Below, one piece after another: positions 13,020 to 22,985 of a stretch of DNA of 64,000 nt (the stretch's first letter is position 1; each line of letters opens with the position of its first letter). A program made the translations under genes and the position numbers. The stretch covers positions 248,001 to 312,000 of the forward strand of contig NJPS01000073.1 of assembly GCA_002946415.1 (NCBI GenBank), in the 5' to 3' direction. Source of the stretch: Rutstroemia sp. NJR-2017a BVV2. Taxonomy: Eukaryota > Ascomycota > Leotiomycetes > Helotiales > Rutstroemiaceae. The notes under the pieces were generated by a model. That model was not told the DNA's origin and did not search any database. It saw only the letters and a list, made by a program, of their open reading frames with translations.

Positions 13020-13413
13020 AGTTGTTTCCAAGAATAAAGACGGAAGAGCGACTCAGTAGCTCTGAAACCATAGAGTGCAAGGCTACCATTCTACAGGGAC
13101 CGTCGAAACGGGCGTTCGAAAACAGCGATGATGGCAGCTCCGATAAAAAGAGGTGCCTGTTTCTTGGAGAATCGTTTATATACACTGCACTTCAGCCTTC
13201 AAACGAGGAAGTTCGACTTCTTATCGTGGAACCATCTATAGAAAAACCGCCGACATTAGGTGCGTAATTATTCACGGAGCTGTAAAGAACGCAGTAGTGG
13301 TATCATATAACGCCTTATCATGCACCTGGGGAGCTCCTATGACAAAGCTGAGCGGCCAATACTCACGATTCAAGTTACTCAGCTCAGCTTCTCAGCAAAA
13401 TAACTCCAACTGA
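13020..13413 (+). pseudogene. HET domain gene, 5' part, split by copia and frameshifted
   Basis: Reading from the target duplication gives a Lys/Ser-rich leader and then the HET entry pattern: FIYTALQPSNEEVRLLIVEP in one frame, then ADIRCVIIHGAVKNA and SYNALSCTWGAPM in the next frame. One base is missing near 13248-13256 (GAAAAACCGCC). After CTWGAPM the similarity fades and a stop ends the frame at 13413. No WIDAICI-type segment follows convincingly, so the gene is also truncated or heavily decayed. Its start codon lies 6.3 kb away at 6756. Confidence 0.75.
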
Positions 13414-13619
13414 CCAAGTTGTGCTGTTTCCGCTGTTCATCTGCGCCTGCTTCATACATTTCTTGTGCTGGATTGGTGATATAAAGAAACGTGCTTTGTT
13501 TAGATTTGAGGAACTCGTCCAAGAGCTATAAGCTCGATATATATTGTAATATTAAAGCAAACGGATTATTACAGTATATATAGATATACAAACTTCACGG
13601 TATATATAGTTTGATTATC
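13414..13619. other. AT-rich spacer downstream of the HET pseudogene
   Basis: A short open frame near 13498-13532 ending in an EELVQEL-like peptide may be further decayed HET sequence. Otherwise I see nothing. Confidence 0.3.
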
Positions 13620-15521
13620 TCAGTGAATGTAATAGCTTTCCTCCGTATATTTTCCAGCATTCAAGTTCTGTATTGCTGCACCGTACATAATCCCATCTAT
13701 ATAGATCTCACCTATCAGTGCCCAGCTCATATATTCATCTCTATGGAACTTGCCATCCACTTGCAGACATTTCACTTTCGGTTCAAGCTGACGCAGAACT
13801 ACAGGATAGTTGCATCCAAACAAGACTACAATCTTGTCACCGGCTCTAGCTGCCATTGGTGCCAAACCGACTAGCTTGCTCTCGGTCACAACTAGCCGCT
13901 TACCATGCATTCGAAGAGCAGCCGCTGCCACTGTCCCTTTCGCTCTTTTCTCAAGCTCAACATCATCAATTCCTTCTTCGAGAGGCGCGGTCGGTATAGG
14001 AGGCATACCATCCACGAGGTGCGGGAACATTTTCCGAAGGAGCCTGGCGAACTGGGAAACACGTTGAGCAGGATCTTCCCGTCCAAGCTCCTCGTATCGT
14101 GGTGCTCATTTTCCACCACAGAAGGTTCTCTGGAATGCTTCACAGTCATCGATAGTGGTGCCTTTGGCTTTGGCGAAGAACTCCCACCAGCCATGAAATG
14201 CTACCAACGTCGGTCGAATATCTCGTTCATCGATGGGGCAATAGAAAGGCTGCGAAACGTCCTTGACGTTACAGACTGTGAAGCCTGATGCTTGCAAGAC
14301 CTCCGAGTTATTCGTCCACGGCGGCCAAGAGAATTTTGCTTTCGTGGTCCCAGCCGCTTCATAGGGAGGCTCTCGAATTCGCATGTGCATGACTCGGTGA
14401 TGGGGAAATAGGAGTCTGCGCTGCCAGTCCGGGACCCAAGATGGAAGGGACAAGGGGTTATCATCGTTGTTGTGACGACAGATGACATCGAGGCACTCCG
14501 TTTGGGTGATGATGTATTTAGCAGTGTGAATATACACAAGACGTGTTGGAAGGCTGTAGTCAATGACCCCAAATGTCTCCCGATCTGATGACAGTCCAAC
14601 TAGGGCATATACTTTGTCGACATCCTCAGAAGAAAACTTATTTGCGTGCGAGTATAGTAGATCAACCAATGGAGGCAGTTTCTCCTTATGCACCCTGGTA
14701 TTTGAGTTTTTTTGGATCCTTAGGTTCCTGGGGCCACCTGATGTTAGAGTGTATATAGAGTGCGGCTGATCGTAATAAACTGTATCCAATATAATTTTCG
14801 TAGCTTCCTCAATTCTTCCGGAAGCCTGCAAGAGATCTGACCAGGACATATGATCTTCTCCGCAATACACAACGGCGTTCTCGTTTGAATTGACTTCTTG
14901 TACAACCCAAATTCGCCACCAATATTCTCTACTGAAGAGGTCTTTTAGAGCGTCGAATTCTCTCAGTCTGTGGCTTTGTATGACCGTCGTTAGATTCGAT
15001 GCGACATGAAGCTCCTTCAAAAGCTTCCATGCGAGTGGGCTATTCTCTGAGTGTTCACCCAGCCAAATCGAAACTTGCTCCGCTCGCTGGTAGATTGGCC
15101 GCATCCTCTCTACCTCTCTGGCCTTCTCACTAAGATCATTTTGGTTGATACAGAGTGCATCTACCCAGATGAGCAACTTTTTTTGACCATCCTCGTGCCG
15201 AAGTTTGCGAAGAGCAGCCTCCAAGGTCTTGGTGACCGTGTGTTTAATCCCATTGAGAAGGATATAACCTTTCTCTCGCTCAGATGGCCTTCCCCAGGCA
15301 TAAGATAAGGCTTGGTAAGCCGGAGGTTTGTCTCGTGGCACGTGAATAAGGCGACCTGACACTTGTTGAGACCGAGAGTCTGTTGTAACTGGATCAATCT
15401 CTACGATTCTGATTTCGTTGTGTTGCAGTTCCCTATACGCTACAGAGTCCGATCTCTGGCCAGCGTCATTATGGGACGATTCATTTGACACGTGACCATT
15501 GACGAGTGAAGGAGGAGGCAT
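13620..15521 (-). pseudogene. HET domain gene with a single in-frame stop
   Basis: The first 471 codons (15521-14109) contain a full HET domain: YQALSYAWGRPS at about residues 69-80, LLIWVDALCINQ at about 115, and later WRIWVVQEVNS. A TGA at complement(14106..14108) stops it. The same frame then continues without another stop to 13620, adding 161 codons. These contain the C-terminal tail normal for the family (KIVVLFGCNYPVVLRQL and ALIGEIYIDGIMYG). No plausible intron donor lies near the TGA, so I read this as one nonsense change, perhaps from TGG. A truncated protein with the whole HET domain could still be made; read-through length would be 633 aa. The start is ATG at 15521. Confidence 0.8.
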
Positions 15522-15900
15522 CTTTGAAAATTTTTTAGTGGACAGGCCGGCTTCAGAGAATCCTTAGAGTTGCTCTTGAAGGCTCGGAGAGAATAAGCAT
15601 CAAACAAGAAGTCAAGCGTTAAGGAAAGGAATGATGCTGAATAAGCAACGCATACAATGCAGGATGAAATCTACGTGCACGTTGCGTATATGCTGTCCTT
15701 CCTTGCACTGAACTTTTCACGCGTTTGCACCGACCGCCTTTCTTGTTCTTCTGCATCGTCCCAAAAAGCCATGAAATGCAGCCAGACCAAGACTATATTT
15801 TTAAATCATACTTGAATGTTTGCATCTGAGCAAAATCAACCTTGTGTTATTTGGTGTTCTCCACAAGCCGACTATCTGCTTTCTCAGACCCACGATCAAG
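15522..15900. other. Divergent intergenic region, no gene
   Basis: This 379-bp stretch lies between the start of the minus-strand HET gene and the ATG of the histidine phosphatase gene, and should hold both promoters. No distinctive site is recognised. Confidence 0.4.
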
Positions 15901-16717
15901 ATGCCCCCAACCATCATCTTGATCAGACACGCTGATGCTTTACATAGTATATGCCCTCATCCCTTAATTGGAGATGCCTGCTGACCTTGACAGACATCTC
16001 GAATAAGTTTTTCCCCTCTTCGCTGATGAACAGATATCTAACCATCCCTCACAGGACTACACTGTTCGTGACCCGCCTGACAGAACTCGGAAAACAAACG
16101 CAATGTGCAGTACTCTCCGAGTCGCTTCAAAGCTTTCCTCTATCGCAAAACATATGCCTCATAGTCATGTCCCCAATGACGCGGGCTCTTCAAACCGCAT
16201 ACATCTCTCTCGGCTGGCTGATGGAGCAAGGCGTTCCTGCAATCCCCCAGGCAGAGTGGCAGGAGAACACGGTAAATAACATCGACATCGGACGTCCAGT
16301 GGCTGAACTTGAGAAGGAGTTTCCACAGTTCGACTGGACACAAATGGATTCTGTATTTCCAGCAAAGGAAGGACTTTACGAGTACTCGCAAATTCACTGA
16401 CTGAGCGAGGTGTTGCGGCCAGAAAATGGCTGCACGAGCTTAAGGAGAAAGTGATTGCTGTAATAAGCCATGATGGCTTCATGCGGGTGGGAATTTGTCA
16501 AAGGAAATTTGGCAACGCAGATTACAGAGTTTTTGATTTCGAGGAGAATGGATTGGGATTTGTGGAATGGAAGTCGACGGAAGAGAAAGGCGGCGGACTA
16601 GGGACGAGTCCTCAAGGCCATTTTGGGTGGTTACTGAACGATCTTAAATACATGCCGAAAAATACAGCAATGATAATGGAGACAAGCTGTGAAAGTATGT
16701 TAGAGGGTGACTGGTAG
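15901..16717 (+). pseudogene. Histidine phosphatase (phosphoglycerate mutase family), frameshifted
   Basis: The N-terminus MPPTIILIRHADALH carries the RH motif of the phosphohistidine site. Later parts match the fungal family: LTELGKQTQCAVLSESLQSF, VMSPMTRALQTA, LGWLMEQGVPAIP, then AVISHDGFMRVGICQRKFG with the second catalytic His, and FVEWKSTEEKGGG. Introns are inferred at 15947-15993 (GTATAT donor, CTGAC branch) and 16007-16054 (GTTTTT donor, CTAAC branch, CACAG), leaving a 13-nt exon 2. Near 16390-16402 one base is missing: the frame ends YEYSQIH-stop, while the continuation LTERGVAARKWLHELKEK sits in the next frame. The gene therefore cannot make an intact enzyme unless the assembly is wrong here. 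Confidence 0.75.
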
Positions 16718-16878
16718 GGAATTGTAAGAATATCACTAGATTGTAGTAGGGTAATCAGGGCCTAATAGTAAGGTCCAACTTCGATACAAACTAATTACTA
16801 TTATTAGCCACTCTCTAGATTCCTTCTTACATAAGTTACTTTAAGATATTGACTTTATTAGAGGGCCATGAGTTTCGA

Positions 16879-17166
16879 ATGAGAGACGGGGTTCCCGAAG
16901 ATGTCAATGAGTTCTTTCGCAGTATGGTCCGCACTAGACCAGTTGTCAAATACAAGGATTTGCCTGGATGGATACTCCAGTATGAGATTAAAAATGCAAA
17001 GGAGAGGCGGGAGAAGGAAGAAGAGGATATGAGGAGGAAGATACAAGCGGAAAAGGATACAAATAGAGCGTGGTTAGTAGCAGAGATGAGAAAGAGAATT
17101 GCTTTGAAGAAGGAAGAAGAGAAGGTAAATGAGGAGATGAAGCAGAAGGTCGACGTAAGAGAATAG
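16879..17166 (+). CDS. Hypothetical coiled-coil protein or fragment
   Basis: This is a 95-codon frame from ATG at 16879. The first half reads DVNEFFRSMVRTRPVVKY and LPGWILQYEIKNAKE. The second half is a highly charged Lys/Glu/Arg helix (REKEEEDMRRKIQAEKD, KKEEEKVNEEMKQK), probably a coiled coil. The biased composition suggests coding origin, but I recognise no family. Its reading frame stays open upstream to about 16849 without an earlier ATG, so it may be the tail of a lost gene. Confidence 0.4.
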   Translation: MRDGVPEDVNEFFRSMVRTRPVVKYKDLPGWILQYEIKNAKERREKEEEDMRRKIQAEKDTNRAWLVAEMRKRIALKKEEEKVNEEMKQKVDVRE

Positions 17167-17798
17167 AATATAAGAGAGGAAAGTTTTGGTATTGAAGATG
17201 ATGACGGTTCTACCCGAGGATGTGCGACCCATCGAATGGTTTCTGTGACATCCAAAAAGTATTCTAACCCGTTGTCACTCAGGTGTAATCCGATCTGCTC
17301 CTAGTCATCGCATGGTCCTGGGCCCGGCGGTCGTGACGAGCACCCGAAGTCTTGTGAGACGCTCGTTACTCTGGTAAGTCACGATATTATTCCTTCACCC
17401 ATTTATTCTCCCTCTTACCCTTCCCCCTCTCCTCCGATTGCCTCTGAGTAGTAGGTTAATTCTCTTCCCATTTCCAGCTAATCTCCAAATTTACTGGGAA
17501 CGTGAGAGATCGCATTGTTCAGACGACTGCTCTCCTCTACCTCCTGGATCCTGGATCCTATCTGTGGCGAGCCAACGGCCTAGGGACTTGATCGAGATGT
17601 GTCGAGTCTATAAGCACCAAAAGGAGACGTATTGAAATGTAAGCTTCTTGATTCTTCGAACTCATCACGACAATTGCTGTTAGAATATGTTAAATCATCA
17701 ATCTAATTGATTATTAAGTATACCTTGTATCGACTTACATTTCACATCGCTGGTGCGCTAATAATTTCTAATGACGCCAAAGCTAAGAAATCGACATA
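17167..17798. other. Intergenic, no gene recognised
   Basis: Mixed composition, with pyrimidine-rich runs around 17395-17445. No domain-bearing frame is seen on either strand. The right end is the downstream region of the minus-strand membrane protein. Confidence 0.4.
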
Positions 17799-18726
17799 TC
17801 ATCTACCAGCCTCCAATTCTGCCACCAGAGGGTCTGTACTGAGCTCTTGTGGACGTGACTGCGAATATAGCTCCACTGTTACTCCCTTATCATCTTTATA
17901 CATAGATTCTTCCGGTATCACGGTACTCTTCTGTTTATTCCACCTCCTCGAGAAATATATTCCAAAACCTGCTACTAACGCAATAACAGCTACAACGCCA
18001 ACGACAATCCCGCCAATCGCACCACCCGATATATGTGAAGAAGAGCTTGATGTTGGTGAACTGGTCGATGTTGGTGAAGTGGTCGGTGTTGGTGAACTGG
18101 TCGATGTTGGTGAAGTGGTCGATGTTGGTGAACTGGTCGATGTTGGTGAAGTGATCGATGTTGCATTAACGCTTGGCGGGGTAGTAGAACTGGAAGATGT
18201 CTGAGTAGCAGCTATCAACGTAGCTGGATCGAAGATCCAGGAACTCAACGACGGCTTCGCGGAGCTCAATGACAGATACGTGTCATTCAGTACCGACCGA
18301 TCTATATCCGCGAGTGTGTCGTGGGCTTTATTCCAACAAATGTTGGTCTGTCCCGAGTTCTGAGTACAATCCTCACTATTCATTCCAAAATCAGAAACTA
18401 TACAGTAACACTGGCTCTTTTGGCACATGATATGAGTGTAGAAGATGAAAGACAAACGTTTTGCTTAGACAGCACCAGACATTGTCACCATCGCCACAGT
18501 TTTGCGTAGTGCCGTCATTTGCACATGTCCTATTAATGCTCCAACATACCCGTCCCATTGTAGGTGCCTTGGGATCTTTTGTATCGCAGCAGTAGGTATC
18601 GCCAGTTCTGGTATCGCGGGCGCACGCCTGCGGAGGTAGGCAATGGGCGTTTTTTTGGCCGGCACAGACATGATCAGTCAGGTTGGACGTGAAGAAAAAG
18701 GTATCGAAAGAGCCTGCTGTAGACAT
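17799..18726 (-). CDS. Single-pass membrane protein, Cys-rich ectodomain and Ser/Thr stalk
   Basis: The N-terminal half is Cys-rich (CLPPQACARDTRTGDTYCC, VCWSINRTCANDG, GDNVWCC). Its layout is common in uncharacterised fungal plasma-membrane proteins. A Ser/Thr/Pro stalk follows, built from an 18-bp repeat, then one membrane segment (GAIGGIVVGVVAVIALVAGF), a basic anchor (SRRW) and a short cytoplasmic tail. One intron, complement(18415..18457), 43 nt with a GTTTGT donor, joins WCCLSKT to QCYCIVSDFG in frame. Spliced length is about 294 aa from ATG 18726. No signal peptide is visible in this exon, so an upstream leader exon is likely; a short hydrophobic frame starts at ATG 18807 but I could not splice it in phase. 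The topology suggests a wall-stress sensor-like surface protein, which is inference. Confidence 0.7.
18049..18163. repeat. 18-bp coding minisatellite, six units plus a partial
   Basis: Six 18-bp units of the form GATGTTGGTGAASTGGTC run from 18049 to 18156, plus 7 bp of a seventh. CTG and GTG alternate from unit to unit, making a 36-bp higher-order period. On the minus strand it encodes the repeated Ser/Thr/Pro stalk (SPTSTT/SPTSTS) of the membrane protein. Confidence 0.93.
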
Positions 18727-18807
18727 TTTGGGCTATCAACTTAGTGCAGCAGTCTACACCAGCAGGTTTGACAAGACGAGTAGGCAAAAAACCAATATAA
18801 TACTCAT

Positions 18808-19929
18808 CAGAGGAAATAAAGACAGGAGTTCAACAGACTCACGGCTTATCACCAAAGCAGCCATTCTTGAGCCATTGTACTTGGCAAAGTTCTGTGCCTC
18901 AGATCACAGCCTGCTTTTGTAATCTCGGATCAGCCTTGGAACTTGGCAGAATTCAATTCATTGGCGAGCAAGTGTACTTCCGTGGGAACGCTAAACCCGT
19001 TCTAGCTCGGTTTACATACATAGCGACCCTTCAATCTTATCTCACATCGTGAAACGCAGCCTTACCTAGTAGGCTAAACATAACTCCTGTAAATATAAAA
19101 TCTCTATTTATCTTAGAGCCGCAGACATTGATGCAGGCCAAGCAGAAGAGATAAATGCTTGCTGCGGGCCGGTACTCGAGCTTAAGAGCGGGATTTGACG
19201 CTTCTTGAGCCCTAGCGACTTTAGTACTTTATATAATTCAGTACCGTATCCGCTTTCTCTTTACCAAGAACATCCCTATCTATAGGACCTAAGACTCGCA
19301 ATATCTATATTCTGCCCAAAATGCCAAAACATCAGATAATCTCTTCAACAAATCGCGCTACCAGCTGGACAAAAATCGCAATGATGATCAGATCCCTAAT
19401 CCTCAAGCAGCACTTTCACATTTTGGATAACTATCGCGAAATCGTTTCCGTTCCAGAAAATTGCGGCTTATACATGCTTATCAAGAAAACCATGCTTGGC
19501 AACTTGTTGCCGGATTTCATTGGATTTGAAGAGGTTACGATGCGGATGAAGGTGAAGGGAGGAAATTAGCTTCGGCCTACGTTGACGGACAGGGGGCTGC
19601 AGCTTTATCGTATGTCGGTGGGGACGGCCTTTGGTACTATATTGGCATGGGGTGGTATGTGACTAACGTGATGGTGCATTTCTCGATGACTACGGGAAAA
19701 GGTATAATCCGATGATGACCTTAAAACATATATGATAATTAGTTGATATCTAGGAAGCTCTGCGGAAATCTCAGGCAACATCTTAGGGGTTGGCCCTTTA
19801 GCAAATTCCTCCTCTGTAGAAGCACCTTCAGTGCTGGAAGGTGGGTGAATGAATACATTACGGGCTATAAAGAATATAAGTGGCCGAGGTCTTTGAGGGT
19901 ATAAGTAAGGAAAAGGAAACGAAGCCGGA
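18808..19929. other. Intergenic, unrecognised open frame at 19321-19569
   Basis: The only ATG-started frame is 82 codons at 19321-19569 (contains FHILDNYREIVSVPENCGLY and LPDFIGFEEVTMRM). I do not recognise it. Its frame stops at 19569, and protein-like sequence may continue in other frames to about 19700, which suggests a relic. Nothing else is supported. Confidence 0.25.
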
Positions 19930-20316
19930 ACTACCGGTGCGGATTATTGACGTTGGTATCGATGCCGACGGCCTGGCTGTATGCCTTGTAGAGATGAAGG
20001 GTAGGTAAGATTATTATGTAGCTCTCAGTTATTGCTGGGAACCTCCACCAAATAAACGACTACTTTGTATTACGAAGACTACCTTTCTACAACATCTAGC
20101 GGGCATCCCAGTATCAAGCTTATAGAAGATATTCTGTGATGCTGTTGCTATCACAAGACTGTTACACCTCTGTTAGGGCTATTACATTTGAATCGATAGC
20201 CTATGTATTATCCAAAACGATAGGAACGACTGGTCTATAGAAGCACTATATATAGGAACTATCTACAGTAGAGCCACCTCATCATCGCAGCTTCCGGCGC
20301 CCTAGATTCAAGCGAG
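19930..20316 (+). pseudogene. HET domain relic, N-terminal part
   Basis: Broken frames resemble a HET domain of the class with a YLWIDSLCI box. The order is an RIIDVG-like entry, an ALSYCWG-like segment near 20025, a TTFLQHLAGIPVS segment near 20085, then IDSLCI..NDRNDWSIEA near 20200-20245. Multiple stops and frame changes are present. The last ~130 bp closely match 25259-25392, differing mostly by C/T and G/A. Sequence after the match point (AGATTCAAGCGAGG) is unrelated to a HET gene. Confidence 0.6.
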
Positions 20317-20453
20317 GTAAATAAAATAGTAGGGATGAGGACGAGGGACGGCAGCAAGAAGTGAATGGCGTGGTACCGGCGGTCACGCCGGAAGAGTTGG
20401 TGATAGTGATACCTACGAAGCGGAAACAGCCGTCCTCATCTTACGACAGCCTA

Positions 20454-20867
20454 ATGTACAAGAAGCACAAGTACTGTCTTCAGCAGAGGTCTACCCGCCA
20501 ATATAGACCAAACTCCAAACTCCATCGACGCCTTCCGAAATCACACTCCCCTCCTGATCAGGGTTTGAGCGTCGCCAAAGGATCCAGTGGAGAGGGACGA
20601 TTGCCTTCGCCGGTACCTTCAGCGCCACAAACCATGGATACAGAGACGATACCAAACTACAGCAACTCAGGCGGATCATTTAGTAACTTCTTACCAATGC
20701 TGACCGAGGTTACGTTCCGTCCATACTCCCAACACTGCTGCTCCTTTACAGCGGTGATCCGGAAGGGTTATGATAGGCGAGAAGTCTCTTTCAGTCAGGT
20801 TGCCCAACTTATCGAGACTATCGGCCATATTGGGAAGGTTGATGTGATCCCGAGTGATCCTCCCTGA
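20454..20867 (+). CDS. Unrecognised protein, possible fragment of a dispersed fungal family
   Basis: 137 codons from the first ATG; the frame stays open upstream to about 20361 without an ATG. The C-terminal half reads TFRPYSQHCCSFTAVIRKGY and VSFSQVAQLIETIGHIGKVD. I have an impression of similar sequences in other fungal genomes, sometimes followed by a Myb-like region, but cannot name the family with confidence. It ends at a stop soon after IPSDPP, so it may be a truncated copy. It lies just right of a HET relic and left of the HET-SH3 gene. Confidence 0.35.
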   Translation: MYKKHKYCLQQRSTRQYRPNSKLHRRLPKSHSPPDQGLSVAKGSSGEGRLPSPVPSAPQTMDTETIPNYSNSGGSFSNFLPMLTEVTFRPYSQHCCSFTAVIRKGYDRREVSFSQVAQLIETIGHIGKVDVIPSDPP

Positions 20868-21011
20868 TCATTACTGATCACTTCTTTCTGCCTGAGGTTC
20901 TCCTGTTACCCCACATCGGGTATCTGAGCCTATGGTCCTCAGGGCTTATACGATATAACAATGTGGTGTGTAGATGTGGTGTGAATAGCGATGGAATGTC
21001 CTCGATGTAGA

Positions 21012-21981
21012 TTACTTCCTCATCTTGACGTAGTTGGATGGGAAATTGCCGGTACGAGTACCGATGATGCCCGTCCTACGAATGTCAGTTATACATGGGA
21101 CATTTTGCAGACAATGCTTACCACCAATCATTCGTACTCTCTGTCTTTTTCGTCACTTGGATGATATCACCTTGCTTGAAGCTCAAGTCACCCGGTTGCT
21201 TTGAATCGAATGTATAAAGCGCAACGGCAGAATTCGAGGCAAGTTCGTCGAGTCGGTATCTCCATTCACGGTTCAGCCTACGGAATGCGTTCTCCTTCCC
21301 CTCGCCATAGATAACTGGCATTGAGATATCGAAGATGCCTAGCAGGGAGTAAGTAAGGTCTTCTTCACGCTTGGTTTCCCGATTTATTGCCCATGACACT
21401 CGCTCGTCGAAGCTGAAATGAGAAAGAGGCCTGCCTCGAAGAGCAGAAACTGGAATCCTCGTTATTTTATGAATCTGCTCCTCTAATGATTTCTTATCAC
21501 CGATTCGCATACTATTCGGGCAGAAGAACTCGACTGATGGCGGCGCAATAAGCTCTTGAAGTGTCCAACCACGGGTAAACCATCGACTGTTCTGAAAAGG
21601 TGCTTCCCACGGCTCGGGAGATAGGTCGGTTCGACGGTTTGTCAAAACATCTGTCAGATATACGTAGCACCTTGCCGCATTGCGATACCAGCGAAACATA
21701 GAGTTAATGGCCTCCGAAAGCTCAGTACTGTTCGATTTGTCGATGCAGCAACTATCTATCCAGAAGTATTGTAGGCCATCGCGAGCGGCCTGCTGGCTGC
21801 AGAACCGTAGCTTTTTATATCCGTCTTTCGTCTTTTCAGTGCCATCCTTCAGGTTTTTGTAGCTGACCTCCTCATCATCTTCCCCCCAGGTATGTGAAAG
21901 TATCGCATAGGGCATTGTGGGGGAGGTGATATCTTTCGTGAGGCTAATTTCGCCATTTTCTTTCACTTTTAGAAGGCGCAT
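21012..21981 (-). CDS. HET-SH3 fusion protein
   Basis: The N-terminus MRLLKVKENGEISLTKDI and the HET core MPYAILSHTWGEDDEEVSY, with YFWIDSCCIDKSNSTELSEA, belong to the NLR-type HET class. GWTLQELIAPP, LSHFSFDERVSWA and LLGIFDISMPVIYGEG follow. Instead of a NACHT/NB-ARC module, the protein ends in an SH3 domain at about residues 252-304: AVALYTFDSKQPGDLSFKQG, NDWW, GNFPSNYV. The SH3 is complete only after splicing complement(21076..21121), 46 nt, with a GTAAGC donor, CTGAC branch and GTAG acceptor. Exons 21981-21122 and 21075-21012 give 307 aa. The start is ATG at 21981. Its likely job is cell-death signalling, with SH3 as a proline-peptide adaptor; the trigger is unknown. No damage is visible. 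Confidence 0.88.
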
Positions 21982-22603
21982 CCCAGCCTGAGCATTGATT
22001 TATCTGCACATGTGGTATTCGACGTAACAAGGGTCTTTCTTGGGTTGAGAGGAGATGGGTCTGAATTGAAGATGTTGGTAAAAAGTGCGAGGTTTAGGCT
22101 CCAGTCAAGCGCCTGAAGATAATGTACCTTCAGCTGAAAACTGGAGGCTGTTAGGCTGTGGCTCAAGATGAATCGTGGCTGATTATGGCGTATGGTGACT
22201 AAGGTTTGCTTATTGTGAAATCTTGAAAAGTCGTCTCACCAATAACAATAGTGAGTGTTAGAATTCTCTATATATAGACTATCCTAGTAGGTAAAAAACA
22301 GGTTGAGATTTCGGGCAGATTTATATAAAATATAATATAACTATATTAAACCTTACAATAGAGCTCTACTGCAAGGAGCTTTACGCGAAGCATATACGGA
22401 GAACCTACTCCTTGCTGGTAGGACGGTTTATTAAGGAGCAATGTGGAGTAATCGAACGGTGGATCGCCAGACGATGTAGGCGAGGGGCGGAGAGAGCAGT
22501 ACAAGAACTACTTGCTAAAAGGATCAGCTGGGTAAGTAGAAAGGAGCAAGGGCTAGGAGGCCAGGGAAAAAGAGTAGTACTAGCGGAATGGAGAGGCCGC
22601 TGG
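21982..22603. other. HET-SH3 upstream region and an unrecognised coding-like stretch cut by an LTR
   Basis: About 21982-22250 is the upstream region of the HET-SH3 gene. From about 22370 to 22603 the plus strand stays open with a strongly basic peptide (GRFIKEQCGVIERWIARRCR, GAERAVQELLAKRISWV) but no ATG start, and I do not know the family. It is cut at 22603 by an LTR-like sequence, so the apparent reading frame beyond that point is LTR. Confidence 0.35.
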
Positions 22604-22961
22604 TGTTACGAATGCTTGTCTTCTGAGTCACGTGGAAGTGGTCAGGCTCGCGGGAATACTATAAGCTGGAGGGCTTCTAGTATTATCGTAGGTTTATTGT
22701 TGATAACAGTCATATAGGTAATCGATCGTAATTGCAATGGTAGGTAAACAAGTAGTAATTGTCGGTTGAGCACGAAGCTCCATATACTAAGGAAGCTATC
22801 CGACTATATAGATCTTCGTTCTCTAGGAGCCCGAGAAGTGCTCAAGATCCGTCCGCTCCTTGGGTTATATGACTACTTAATGTGGGGTTCTACTGTGATT
22901 GGCCTACGCTAATCCTCTGAGCCTAAGGTCCCTACAATCACATGTTCGACGATTCGTAATA
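22604..22961 (-). repeat. Solo LTR related to the gypsy LTRs at 45.5-59.4 kb
   Basis: Read on the minus strand this matches the LTRs at 45538-46087 and elsewhere. The shared parts are TGTTACGAATGCTTGTCTTC at one end (terminal region), the block around 22682-22805 (TTTATTGTTGATAACA and CTCCATATACTAAGGAAG) and CCTCTGAGCCTAAGGTCC near 22914. It is about 190 bp shorter than the 550-bp LTRs because a central part is missing or different. It keeps many CG and CA sites that are TA in the 45-59 kb copies, so it is much less mutated. The right end is approximate and I found no target duplication. Confidence 0.65.
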
Positions 22962-22985
22962 TCTCGATTTGTTGTCTCGGCTACA

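Noticed and set aside
12964..13185. Minus-strand frame spanning the copia LTR end
   Set aside because: It reads across the LTR/host boundary antisense to the HET fragment; no motif.
18047..18165. Possible CRISPR-like array (regular short repeats)
   Set aside because: Units are contiguous without spacers and keep a reading frame; it is a coding minisatellite in a eukaryote.
17707..18204. Plus-strand frame with a Val-Asp-Val-Gly-Glu repeat
   Set aside because: It is the antisense reading of the Ser/Thr minisatellite of the minus-strand membrane protein.
18717..18807. Leader exon MSIILVFCLLVLSNLL spliced to the Cys-rich membrane protein
   Set aside because: The available donor and acceptor leave the wrong phase, so I could not support it; the start remains open.
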